Shown piece after piece: positions 22,942-31,068 of a stretch of DNA of 64,000 nucleotides. Within the stretch, counting starts at the first letter, position 1. The number at the start of each line of letters is the position of its first letter. Source of the DNA: ZC4RG30 sp963726085 (GTDB taxonomy: Bacteria > Pseudomonadota > Gammaproteobacteria > Steroidobacterales > Steroidobacteraceae); assembly GCA_963726085.1 (NCBI GenBank), contig CAVSAR010000007.1, forward strand, positions 310,001-374,000, read 5' to 3'. Both the position numbers and the translations under genes were made by a program. The notes beneath the pieces are model-generated. The model saw only the letters and a program-made list of their open reading frames with translations. It made no database searches and was not told the DNA's origin.

Positions 22942-24303
22942 TCACACCAGTTTCTGGATCTTCTGCTTGCGCCAGTACAGGCGGTAGAACGTCGACTGGA
23001 ACAGCAGCATGGCTAAAAACGTGATCGGATAGGCCGCCCACACGCCATTGATGCCAATGCGCCGACTCAGGAAATAGGCTGTGGGCACTTCCACCAGCAC
23101 GATGGCGCTGATCGACAGCAGCGTGGGGATCATGACTGTGCCGCTGGAGCGCATCACCCCGGAAGTCACGGCCGACGCGCCGAAAATCAGCGTGCTCCAC
23201 AGCACGATGTGCAGCATCTGCATCGCGATCTCGGTGGTGTGCACGTCCTTGGTGAACAGGCCGATGATCGAGCGGGCGAACAGGTAGCCCAGCAGTACCA
23301 ACGTCCCGGTAACCGCGAAATTGATCATGATGCCGGCGCGGGTGATGGAGCCGAGCTTTTCCGTGTGCCCGGCGCCAATGGCCTGTGCGCCCAGTATGGA
23401 CGCCGCGATGGCGATGGACATGGCCGGAAACTGCGCATAACCCAGTACCTGGTTGCCGACGCCGTAGGCGGCAGTGGCGCGCGAACCGAAGCCATTGACC
23501 ATGGACAGCAGCGCCACCTCGGCCAGCGACATGATCACCATCTGCATGGCGGTGGGAATGCCGATGCGCAGCACTGACTTGAGGATGCCGGCGTCGATGC
23601 GGAAATGGCGCGCGAACTCCGCGCTGGGCGCCAGCACGTGGCCCTTGCGATGCATGTAGAAGCCCAGCCACAGCAGCGTGAGCGAGAAGGCGATGACCGC
23701 GCCAATCGCGGCGCTGGTGACGCCGAATTGTGGCAGCCCGAACCAGCCCTTGATGAGCATCGGGGTGACGATCAGGCCCACAATGGTCGACACGATCAAT
23801 GCATACAGTGGCGTGACCGTGTCACCCACGCCGCGCATGATCGACGTCAGCAGCATGAAGGCGAAGAAGCCGGGCATGGCGTAGAGCATCACGCGCGAAT
23901 AGGCCGTGGCCTCGTGCAGGATGTCCGGCGGCGTGGCGAGCTTGCCCAGCAACAGGTGCGCGAACGTCCCGCCGAACAGTGCCACGGCCAGCCCGCCCAG
24001 CACGCCCACGGTCAGCGTGGTGCCGGCAATGGCGCGCACCCGTTCGGGTTGCTTTGCGCCCCAGGCCTGGCCGATCAGCACGGAGGCACCGGACCCCAGG
24101 CCCATCACGAACGAAATGAGGAACAGCATCACCGGAAAGAACGCCGAGGCCGCGGCCAGGGCCTGCACGCCGATCATCTGCCCCAGGAAGATATTGTTGA
24201 GCGTGCCAGACAGGGACTGCAGGATGTTGGCCATCATCATCGGCACAAGGAACATGAGGAATGTCTTCCACATGGGCTGTTGCATATTTATTGCCGGTCG
24301 CAT
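22942..24303 (-). CDS. MATE family efflux transporter
   Basis: Cation-coupled multidrug exporter, 453 residues, about 12 helices in two repeats. N-terminal repeat: VPMMMANILQSLSGTLNNIFLGQMIG and a GSGASVLIGQAWGAKQPERV loop (the GQAxGA motif of MATE repeats). Second repeat: RIGIPTAMQMVIMSLAEVALLSMVNGFG and AASILGAQAIGAGHTEK. The substrate is unknown. It converges on the OFA transporter. A second in-frame ATG 6 codons downstream is an alternative start. Confidence 0.92.
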   Translation of the reverse strand: MRPAINMQQPMWKTFLMFLVPMMMANILQSLSGTLNNIFLGQMIGVQALAAASAFFPVMLFLISFVMGLGSGASVLIGQAWGAKQPERVRAIAGTTLTVGVLGGLAVALFGGTFAHLLLGKLATPPDILHEATAYSRVMLYAMPGFFAFMLLTSIMRGVGDTVTPLYALIVSTIVGLIVTPMLIKGWFGLPQFGVTSAAIGAVIAFSLTLLWLGFYMHRKGHVLAPSAEFARHFRIDAGILKSVLRIGIPTAMQMVIMSLAEVALLSMVNGFGSRATAAYGVGNQVLGYAQFPAMSIAIAASILGAQAIGAGHTEKLGSITRAGIMINFAVTGTLVLLGYLFARSIIGLFTKDVHTTEIAMQMLHIVLWSTLIFGASAVTSGVMRSSGTVMIPTLLSISAIVLVEVPTAYFLSRRIGINGVWAAYPITFLAMLLFQSTFYRLYWRKQKIQKLV

Positions 24304-24380
24304 GCTCTGGGGGCTCCTTTTGCGCGGTATGATGCCAGTTCTACTTGCCGATGTGGCCCAAGAATCGGGCCCGAAAAACC

Positions 24381-25712
24381 ATGCACCAAGCCGCGGTCCT
24401 CCTCGGCCTGATCTTTCTGAACGGATTGTTTGCGTCGGCGGAGCTGGCGCTGGTGCAGGCGCGCAAGCCGCGCCTGAAGGCGCTTGCCGACAAGGGCAAT
24501 CCCGGGGCGCGCGCGGCGCTCAAATTGCTGGAACATCCGACGCGGCTGCTGTCGTCGGCGCAGTTCGGCATCACCCTGGTCAGCGTGCTTACCGGCGTCT
24601 ACAGCGGCGCGGCATTTTCCGATGGGGTCGCGCACTGGATCGCGCAGTTTGCGCTGCTGGCCCCGTACGCCCGCGAACTGGCGTACGGCGCAATCGTCGT
24701 GGTGATGACGTACGTGTCGCTGGTGCTGGGCGAGCTGGTGCCCAAGCGCATGGCCATGGCGCACGCCGATCGCTGGGCTACGCTGGTGGCAATACCGGTG
24801 CAGGTCATCGCGATCGTCGGCGCGCCGGTGGTGTGGCTGCTGCAGAAATCCACGGACGCATTGCTGCGGCTGTTGCCCACCGCGGGCAGCGCCCAGACTT
24901 CCGTGACCGATGATGACGTGCGCGCCCTGGCGGCCGAGGGCCTGCAGACCGGCGCATTGCATCGGCACGAGGCCGAGATGATCGATTCGGTGCTACGCCT
25001 TGCCGATCGCAACATCGATGCGATCATGGTGCCGCGTGGCGACATCCTGTGGCTGGACGTCGATGAACCGGTGACCACTTTGTGGGACGAGGCCAGGCGC
25101 AGCGGGCATGCGCGGTTCCTGCTGTGTCGCGGTGAACTGGAGCAGCTGATCGGGGTGATCTCGCTGGCCAACCTGGGTGAGGCAGTGCGCCGTGGGCGCA
25201 TCGATCCGGACGCCGATGTGCAGGCGCCACTGCACGTACCCGAGACCATCTCGATATTCAAGCTGCTGGAAACCTTCCGTCGTTCCAGCGTGCACCTGGG
25301 CGTCGTGACCAACGAGTACGGCGGCATCGAAGGGCTGGTGACGCCTGCGGATATCCTCAAGGCCATTGCCGGGGACTTGCCGGACCTGGGCACGCGTGAT
25401 TCCGCCAGCGTGGTGACGCGCGATGACGGCAGCTGGCTGATCGATGGTCACCTGCCCATCCACGAGGCTGAACGCGCACTGGGACGGCGTGACCTGGCGC
25501 GCGGCGACAACTACAACACCATGGCCGGGTTCGTGCTGTGGCACCTGGGCCGCTTGCCGGTGGCCGGTGAGCAATTGGCGTGGCGCGACCTGAGCATCGA
25601 GGTCGTGGACATGGACGGCCTGGTGATCGACAAGCTGCTGGTCACGCCGCGCAGCGCGCAGGGCCTACGCGCGGGCGTGCGGGGCGCCGGACCTAGCGAG
25701 CGAGGCCACTGA
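24381..25712 (+). CDS. CNNM/CorC-type membrane protein (hemolysin family)
   Basis: 443-residue protein of the HlyC/CorC family. Domains in order: a DUF21/CNNM membrane region (residues 1-150; GLIFLNGLFASAELALVQARKPRL, RLLSSAQFGITLVSVLTG, VMTYVSLVLGELVPKRMA), a CBS pair (VPRGDILWLDVDEP to VTNEYGGIEGLVTPADILKAI), and a C-terminal CorC/HlyC domain (SWLIDGHLPIHEAERALGRRD, YNTMAGFVLWHLGRLP). The family acts in divalent-cation (Mg2+/Co2+) handling. ATG at 24381 begins the first helix. Its last 20 bp overlap the 3' end of modC. Confidence 0.92.
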   Translation: MHQAAVLLGLIFLNGLFASAELALVQARKPRLKALADKGNPGARAALKLLEHPTRLLSSAQFGITLVSVLTGVYSGAAFSDGVAHWIAQFALLAPYARELAYGAIVVVMTYVSLVLGELVPKRMAMAHADRWATLVAIPVQVIAIVGAPVVWLLQKSTDALLRLLPTAGSAQTSVTDDDVRALAAEGLQTGALHRHEAEMIDSVLRLADRNIDAIMVPRGDILWLDVDEPVTTLWDEARRSGHARFLLCRGELEQLIGVISLANLGEAVRRGRIDPDADVQAPLHVPETISIFKLLETFRRSSVHLGVVTNEYGGIEGLVTPADILKAIAGDLPDLGTRDSASVVTRDDGSWLIDGHLPIHEAERALGRRDLARGDNYNTMAGFVLWHLGRLPVAGEQLAWRDLSIEVVDMDGLVIDKLLVTPRSAQGLRAGVRGAGPSERGH

Positions 25713-26769
25713 TCGACACGGCCTTGACCAGCACCCACACCGGGGTGCCGACGGTCAGCCCCAGCTCGCGAGTTGCCGCGCCGGTAACCCGCGATAGCAG
25801 CGTGACGTCGGCGCACTGCACTTCGACCAGGTCATTGCCGCCGCTGGACACGATGCTGCGCACGCTGCCGCGCAGGTGATTGCGCACGGACAGTCCCTGC
25901 GGTTCGCCCAGCGCCAGGATCAGGTCGCGCGCCAGCAACTGCACGCGCAGGCCCTGGCCAATGGCCAGCGCGCCGGCTGGCACGCGCAGCAGGTCCTGGC
26001 CAATGCTGACATCGGCAAGCCCGCTGCCCGCATCAATGGCCGTGACCTTGCCGTCGATCACCGCGCCCATGGCATCGGGACCGACGATGGCCTGCAACGC
26101 AGCTGAGCGGCTGACTGTGCCCAGGTCGCCACTGGCGGTGACGCGACCGCCATCCATCACCACCAGATGCGTCGCCAGGCGCAATACCTCGTCGAACTGA
26201 TGGCTGACATAGACCATGGGGATGGCAAAGTGGTCACGCAGCCGTTCCAGATACGGCAGCACTTCCTCGCGGCGCGCCGCGTCCAGTGAGGACAGGGGCT
26301 CATCCAGCAGCAGCAGGCGCGGCTGTGACAACAGCGCGCGGCCTAAGGCCACCCGCTGCTTCTCGCCGCCGGAAAGGCCGCCGGGCCGGCGCGACAGCAA
26401 GGGCGCCAGTCCCAGCAGTGCCACCACATCGTCGAACAGGCCAGGGGTTACGCTGCCCACGCGTCGCGCGCCGTACGCCAGGTTGCCCAGCACCGAGTAA
26501 TGGGGGAACAGCCGCGCCTCCTGGAACACGTAGCCCACGCGGCGCTGCTCGGCGCGGCGGCGCAGGTTCTTTGCGGTATCGAGCCAGCAGTCCTCATCAA
26601 GGCACACCCTGCCGGTGCCGTCGGCCGTGAGACCGGCGATGACGTTGATCAGCGAGGTCTTGCCGCATCCGGAGCGGCCGAACAGCGCCGTGACGCCGGG
26701 AACCGGCGCGTCAAACCTTGCATCCAGCGTGAACGCGCCGCGCTGCAGCCGGACCGCTACGTTGAGCAT
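25693..26769 (-). CDS. modC: Molybdate ABC transporter ATP-binding protein ModC
   Basis: ATPase of a molybdate importer (358 aa). Walker A GRSGCGKTS near residue 32, Q-loop YVFQEARLF, signature LSGGEKQRV, Walker B RLLLLDEPLSSLD, H-loop VYVSHQFDEV. The C-terminal part (SVRNHLRGSVRSIVSSGGNDLVEVQC...) is a Mop/TOBE molybdate-binding domain, which separates ModC from other ABC ATPases. Its ATG shares a base with the modB stop (TGATG), so the two are translationally coupled. The stop overlaps the convergent CorC-type gene by 20 bp. Confidence 0.93.
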   Translation of the reverse strand: MLNVAVRLQRGAFTLDARFDAPVPGVTALFGRSGCGKTSLINVIAGLTADGTGRVCLDEDCWLDTAKNLRRRAEQRRVGYVFQEARLFPHYSVLGNLAYGARRVGSVTPGLFDDVVALLGLAPLLSRRPGGLSGGEKQRVALGRALLSQPRLLLLDEPLSSLDAARREEVLPYLERLRDHFAIPMVYVSHQFDEVLRLATHLVVMDGGRVTASGDLGTVSRSAALQAIVGPDAMGAVIDGKVTAIDAGSGLADVSIGQDLLRVPAGALAIGQGLRVQLLARDLILALGEPQGLSVRNHLRGSVRSIVSSGGNDLVEVQCADVTLLSRVTGAATRELGLTVGTPVWVLVKAVSISGLAR

Positions 26770-27458
26770 CAGCGGCCCAGCCAGCGACGCATGCCGCGCG
26801 CCAGCAACTCGGCCACCAGCAACCCGCCCAGGCCCAGGGCGAATGACAGCACGGCCAGTCGCGCTGCCGTGGCATTGCCATCCGGGGATTGCAGCGCCGT
26901 GTACAGCGCCAGTGGCAGCGTGCGCGTTTCCCCCGGGATGTTGGACACGAACGTGATCACCGCGCCGAACTCGCCCAGGCCTGCGGCAAACGCGGTCACC
27001 ACCCCGGCCAGCACGCCGGGCAACATCAGTGGCAGCGTGATGGTCAGGAAGCGATCCCAGGGCCCGGCCCCCAGGGTGCGCGCCGCGTCTTCCAGTCCGC
27101 GATCCACGTTCTCCAGCGCGATGCGCATGGCGCGCACCATCAGTGGGAACGACATCACCGCGGTGGCGATGGCCGCGCCCAGCGTGGTAAATACCAGCTG
27201 CACGCCAAAGTGCCGCTCCAGCAATCCGCCGATCGGACCGCGCGTGCCCAGCAGCAGCAGCAACAGGTAACCCACCACCACTGGCGGCAATACCAGTGGC
27301 AGGTGCACCACGGCGTCGAACAGGGTGCGTCCAGGAAAGCGCCGCCGCGTCAGCAGCCACGCGATGCACAGCGCAGGAACCAGGCTCATGGCCACGCTGC
27401 GGCTGGCCACTGCGAGGCTCAACTTGAGCGCCGAGAGCTCCGCTTCACCCAGGTTCAT
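26769..27458 (-). CDS. modB: Molybdate ABC transporter permease ModB
   Basis: Membrane channel of the molybdate importer (229 aa, about five helices). Conserved pieces: FPGRTLFDAVVHLPLVLPPVVVGYLLL near residue 50 and the EAA loop LEDAARTLGAGPWDRFLTITLPLMLPG near 135, which docks with ModC. An ATG 7 codons upstream is possible. The periplasmic molybdate-binding protein ModA is not beside it: the next gene is the divergent fbp. Confidence 0.92.
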   Translation of the reverse strand: MNLGEAELSALKLSLAVASRSVAMSLVPALCIAWLLTRRRFPGRTLFDAVVHLPLVLPPVVVGYLLLLLLGTRGPIGGLLERHFGVQLVFTTLGAAIATAVMSFPLMVRAMRIALENVDRGLEDAARTLGAGPWDRFLTITLPLMLPGVLAGVVTAFAAGLGEFGAVITFVSNIPGETRTLPLALYTALQSPDGNATAARLAVLSFALGLGGLLVAELLARGMRRWLGR

Positions 27459-27498
27459 GAAAGTGGCCAATGTGCCCATTGCTGCATAATAGGCGGAT

Positions 27499-28479
27499 AT
27501 GAGCAATCGCCCCATCGTCACCATCCAGTCCCACATCCTGCAGCAACAGGCGCGTTTCCCTGAAGCCACCGGCGACCTGTCCTGGGTGCTGTCGGCCATC
27601 TCGATATCGGCCAAGATGATCGCCGCGCAGGTGCGTCGCGCCCGCCTCGAGGACGTGCTGGGCAACGCCGGCGAACACAACGTGCAAGGTGAGCAGCAGC
27701 AGAAGCTGGACGTCATCGCCAATGACATCCTGATGCGCAATCTCGGCGGCCGCGAGGGCGTGGCCGTGGTGGCGTCGGAGGAGAACGAGGAGCCGGTGAT
27801 CCTGCGCTCCGAGAACGATGGCAGCACGCGCTACTGCGTGATGTTCGATCCGCTGGACGGCTCGTCGAACCTGGACATCTGCGGCTCGGTGGGCACGATA
27901 TTCAGCATCCTGCGCAAGGATCGCCGCTCGTCGAAGATCGAGGATTCGCTGCTGCAGGCCGGCAACCGCCAGGTGGCCGCCGGCTACGTGATGTACGGTT
28001 CCTCCACAGTGCTGGTGCTGACACTGGGCACCGGCGTGGACATGTTCGTCCTGGATCCGGCCATCGGCGCGTTCGTGCGCGTGAGCGAGGGCCTCAGGAT
28101 CCCGCCGCGCAACAAGTGCTACTCGCTCAACGAGGGCAATCGCCTGTCGCTGCCGGAGGGTTACCAGCGCTACCTGCACTGGGCGCAGGAGAACGGCTAC
28201 TCGAGCCGCTACGTGGGTGCGATGGTCGCCGACGTGCACCGGATCCTGTTGCAGGGCGGCGTGTTCCTGTATCCGCCCACCCGCAAGGCACCCAAGGGCA
28301 AGCTGCGGCTGATGTACGAGGCCAATCCCATGGCCATGCTGGTGGAGCAGGCCGGCGGCAAGGCCCTGGCAGGCCCTGGCCAGCGAATCATGGACGTACA
28401 GCCCACGGAAATTCACCAGCGCACCTGCGTGATCCTGGGCGGTACCGACGAAGTCGATCTGGTCACCGTCCATATCTAG
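27499..28479 (+). CDS. fbp: Class I fructose-1,6-bisphosphatase
   Basis: Gluconeogenic enzyme hydrolysing fructose-1,6-bisphosphate to fructose-6-phosphate (326 aa, normal length). The metal-binding core FDPLDGSSNLD is near residues 116-126, preceded by VASEENEEP (Glu ligands) and LDVIANDIL. The substrate-phosphate binding parts include RYVGAMVADVHRILLQGGVFLYP and KLRLMYEANPMAMLVEQAGG near 240-290. It is a single gene, divergent from modB across only 40 bp. Its product would feed hexose phosphate to the glycogen genes at 35-47 kb. Confidence 0.96.
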   Translation: MSNRPIVTIQSHILQQQARFPEATGDLSWVLSAISISAKMIAAQVRRARLEDVLGNAGEHNVQGEQQQKLDVIANDILMRNLGGREGVAVVASEENEEPVILRSENDGSTRYCVMFDPLDGSSNLDICGSVGTIFSILRKDRRSSKIEDSLLQAGNRQVAAGYVMYGSSTVLVLTLGTGVDMFVLDPAIGAFVRVSEGLRIPPRNKCYSLNEGNRLSLPEGYQRYLHWAQENGYSSRYVGAMVADVHRILLQGGVFLYPPTRKAPKGKLRLMYEANPMAMLVEQAGGKALAGPGQRIMDVQPTEIHQRTCVILGGTDEVDLVTVHI

Positions 28480-28541
28480 TTAAATCAAATAGTTGCAACT
28501 TCGATGCCAGTGGCGGCAGTCGTCCTGAAGGAGTATCTTAG

Positions 28542-28556
28542 TGAGATCGATTCTCA
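28542..28556. promoter_or_regulatory. Fur-box-like palindrome before feoA
   Basis: TGAGA TCGAT TCTCA, a perfect palindrome about 13 nt before the feoA GTG, embedded in AT-richer DNA. It resembles the centre of a Fur operator (inverted repeats of GATAAT/ATTATC type). Iron repression of feoAB is the expected role. Confidence 0.65.
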
Positions 28557-28568
28557 TTAAGGATCTGC

Positions 28569-28883
28569 GTGACGCTTCGCAACGCCGTGGTCGACCCAAC
28601 CCCTGGCTCCCTTAAGGGGTCGCAGCCTGTGTCCTTGTCGCGGCTGCATATTGGTGCGCGCGGCACGGTGCACAGCGTCATTGAAGATGGGGCGACCCTG
28701 GGCGAGAACACCGGCGCAACCATCGTCATGCGACTGATCGAGATCGGCTTCGTGCCGGGCGAGCCATTCGAGATCATTGCCGAGTCGCGCCCGGGTGGTG
28801 ACCCCATCGCAGTGCGCATCGGTGGCAGCTGCTTTGCGCTGCGCCGGCGTGAGGCCGCGGCGGTCATGGTGACCACTGCATGA
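28569..28883 (+). CDS. feoA: FeoA domain protein, ferrous iron transport accessory
   Basis: Small cytosolic SH3-like protein (104 aa) that accompanies FeoB. Conserved FeoA features: LHIGARGTVHSVIEDG, the MRLIEIGFVPGEPFEIIAES segment (family consensus: RLxxLGFxPG), and a closing PIAVRIGGSCFALRRREAAAVMV. Start is GTG, and a later ATG/TTG would remove only the first residues of an unstructured N terminus of about 20 residues. It overlaps feoB by 4 bp (ATGA) and lies just after the Fur-like palindrome. Confidence 0.9.
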   Translation: MTLRNAVVDPTPGSLKGSQPVSLSRLHIGARGTVHSVIEDGATLGENTGATIVMRLIEIGFVPGEPFEIIAESRPGGDPIAVRIGGSCFALRRREAAAVMVTTA

Positions 28884-30760
28884 ACGCGGTGCTCAAGGAA
28901 GTGGCGCGCCCGCAGATGCTGCGGATCGCACTGGTGGGTGTGCCCAACTGCGGCAAGACCGCGCTGTTCAATCGACTCACGGGCAGCCACCAGCATGTCG
29001 CCAACTATCCGGGCGTCACCGTTGAGCGCAAGGAAGGCATCTGCCACGACCCGGTGCGCTCGCGGACCTACCGCGTGCTGGACCTGCCTGGCACCTACAG
29101 CCTCGCGGCCGCAACGCTGGACGAGGCCATCACGCGCGATGTGGTGATCGGCAGGTTAAATGGCGAGGAGGCCCCGGATCTCATCGTCAATGTGGTCGAT
29201 GCCACCAACCTGCGCCTGGGCCTGCGCCTGACCCTGGAGCTCAAGCGCCTGGGTTATCCCATGATCGTCGCGCTGAACTTGAGTGACATTGCCCGCAAGC
29301 GCGGCATGAACGTGGATACCGCGCGGCTTGCCGCCGTGCTGGGCTGCCCGGTGGTCGAGACCGTCGCGGTGCAGACCGGCGGCGAGCGCGATCTGCTGGC
29401 TTCACTGATGCAGGTGGTGCGCGGCGATGCCAGCCAGTTTCGCGGCTGGAGCCCGCCACGGCGCGAGACCATCGAGGAGACGCAGCTTGAAGTGCGGCGC
29501 ATCCTCACCTTACTCGGCTATCGCGAGCCGTTGCGGGCCCGCGCACTGGCGCGCATCGATTCGATAGTCATGCACCCGGTGGCAGGGCCGGTGCTGCTGG
29601 CGGTGCTGCTGTTCCTGGTGTTCCAGGCCGTGTTCAGCTGGGCAGCCGTGCCCATGGGCCTGATCAAGTCCGGCGTGGGCGCCGTGGGCACGTTGCTGTC
29701 CGGCCTCCCCGCCGGACCGCTACGCAGCCTGCTGGTCGACGGCGTGCTGGCCGGCATCGGCAGCGTGCTGGTGTTCCTGCCGCAGATCCTGATCCTGTTC
29801 TTCTTCATCCTGCTGCTGGAGGACAGCGGCTACCTGCCGCGCGCCGCCTTCCTGCTGGACCGGCTGATGGGCCGCGTCGGACTGTCGGGACGGGCCTTCA
29901 TCCCGTTGCTGTCGTCATTTGCCTGCGCCATTCCCGGGATCATGGCCGCACGCACGATTCCCAACACCCGCGACCGCATGGCCACGATCCTGCTGGCGCC
30001 GCTGATGACCTGTTCGGCGCGGCTGCCGGTGTATGCACTGATCATCGGCGCGTTCATCCCGGTGCACGGCGTGGGCATCTTCAACCTGCAGGGGCTGGTG
30101 CTGTTTGGCTTGTACATGGCCGGCATCGTCGGCGCCGTGCTGGTGGCCCTGGTGATGAAACGCGTCACCCTGAAGTCCAGCTACCACCCGCTGATGATGG
30201 AGCTGCCCGAATACCGCTGGCCCAATGTGCGCAACCTGGTGATGGGCCTGTGGGAGCGCACCAAGATATTCCTGACGCGCGTCGGCACGATCATCCTGTC
30301 CCTGATGATCGTGCTGTGGTTCCTCAGTTCGTTTCCCGGAGCACCCCCGGGGGCCACAGGACCTGCCATCCAGTACAGCTTCGCCGGCATGATCGGCCAT
30401 GCGCTGCATGCGGTCTTCGCGCCCATCGGCTTTAACTGGCAGATCTCCCTGGCGCTGGTGCCAGGACTTGCCGCGCGCGAGGTCGCCGTCAGCGCACTGG
30501 GCACGGTATATGCGCTGTCATCCACGGCCCAGAACACGGATGCGGCCTTGAGCCCCATCATTGCCGCCGGCTGGAGCCTGCCCACGGCGCTGTCCCTGCT
30601 GGCCTGGTATGTGTTCGCGCCGCAGTGCCTGTCGACGCTGGCCACGGTCAAGCGCGAAACCAATTCCTGGCGCTATCCGCTGATCATGGCCACTTACCTG
30701 TTTGCCATGGCCTACGTGGCGTCGTTGCTCACCTATCGCATCGCGCTGGCGCTGGCATGA
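28880..30760 (+). CDS. feoB: Ferrous iron transporter FeoB
   Basis: Fe2+ permease with an N-terminal G-protein domain. G1 GVPNCGKTALFN near residue 20, switch I NYPGVTVERKEG, G3 DLPGTYSL, G4 LNLSD. Membrane part from about residue 235 to the end: two Gate segments (for example SGYLPRAAFLLDRLMGRVGLSGRAFIPLLSSFACAIPGIMAAR with its conserved Cys near 350) and FeoB_C. At 626 residues it is shorter than E. coli FeoB (about 770), mainly in spacer regions; all motifs are kept. Overlaps feoA and the next gene by 4 bp each. Confidence 0.95.
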   Translation: MNAVLKEVARPQMLRIALVGVPNCGKTALFNRLTGSHQHVANYPGVTVERKEGICHDPVRSRTYRVLDLPGTYSLAAATLDEAITRDVVIGRLNGEEAPDLIVNVVDATNLRLGLRLTLELKRLGYPMIVALNLSDIARKRGMNVDTARLAAVLGCPVVETVAVQTGGERDLLASLMQVVRGDASQFRGWSPPRRETIEETQLEVRRILTLLGYREPLRARALARIDSIVMHPVAGPVLLAVLLFLVFQAVFSWAAVPMGLIKSGVGAVGTLLSGLPAGPLRSLLVDGVLAGIGSVLVFLPQILILFFFILLLEDSGYLPRAAFLLDRLMGRVGLSGRAFIPLLSSFACAIPGIMAARTIPNTRDRMATILLAPLMTCSARLPVYALIIGAFIPVHGVGIFNLQGLVLFGLYMAGIVGAVLVALVMKRVTLKSSYHPLMMELPEYRWPNVRNLVMGLWERTKIFLTRVGTIILSLMIVLWFLSSFPGAPPGATGPAIQYSFAGMIGHALHAVFAPIGFNWQISLALVPGLAAREVAVSALGTVYALSSTAQNTDAALSPIIAAGWSLPTALSLLAWYVFAPQCLSTLATVKRETNSWRYPLIMATYLFAMAYVASLLTYRIALALA

Positions 30761-31008
30761 ACCACGCCCTGCAGACCGTCATCGTCGCGCTGCTGGTGGC
30801 CGCCGCCATGGTGTTTGCAGCCTGGCGCCTGGCAAGTGCCGCCCTGCGCCTGCGCGCCATCGAAGCGCTGTTGCGCCTGCTGCCGGCAAGCGCGAAGTCG
30901 CGGGGTGCCGGATGGCTGCAGGGGCTGGCGGCCAGGCAGCGCACGGCCACCGGCTGCGCTGCCTGTGAAAGCAATGCTGCCAACCGCAAGGGCATCCCGC
31001 CGCGCTAA
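30757..31008 (+). CDS. Small membrane protein of the feo operon (DUF6587-like)
   Basis: 83-residue protein overlapping feoB by ATGA. One hydrophobic helix (TVIVALLVAAAMVFAAWRLASAAL) is followed by a basic stretch and a short Cys motif, CAACES. In many gammaproteobacteria a similar small protein follows feoB in place of FeoC; it may bind iron or an FeS cluster through its cysteines, or assist FeoB at the membrane. The role is inferred from position. Confidence 0.8.
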   Translation: MNHALQTVIVALLVAAAMVFAAWRLASAALRLRAIEALLRLLPASAKSRGAGWLQGLAARQRTATGCAACESNAANRKGIPPR

Positions 31009-31010
31009 AG

Positions 31011-31041
31011 AAAAAGGGGCGATCTGTTTCCAGATCGCCCC
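31011..31041 (-). terminator. Strong hairpin terminator between feo operon and TonB receptor
   Basis: GGGGCGATCTG, loop TTTC, CAGATCGCCCC, a perfect 11-bp stem. On the minus strand it is followed by five T, giving a standard intrinsic terminator for the TonB receptor transcript. On the plus strand it lies just after the feo operon and may also serve it. Confidence 0.85.
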
Positions 31042-31068
31042 TTGGGTGACAAACCCTATCAGGTCAGA

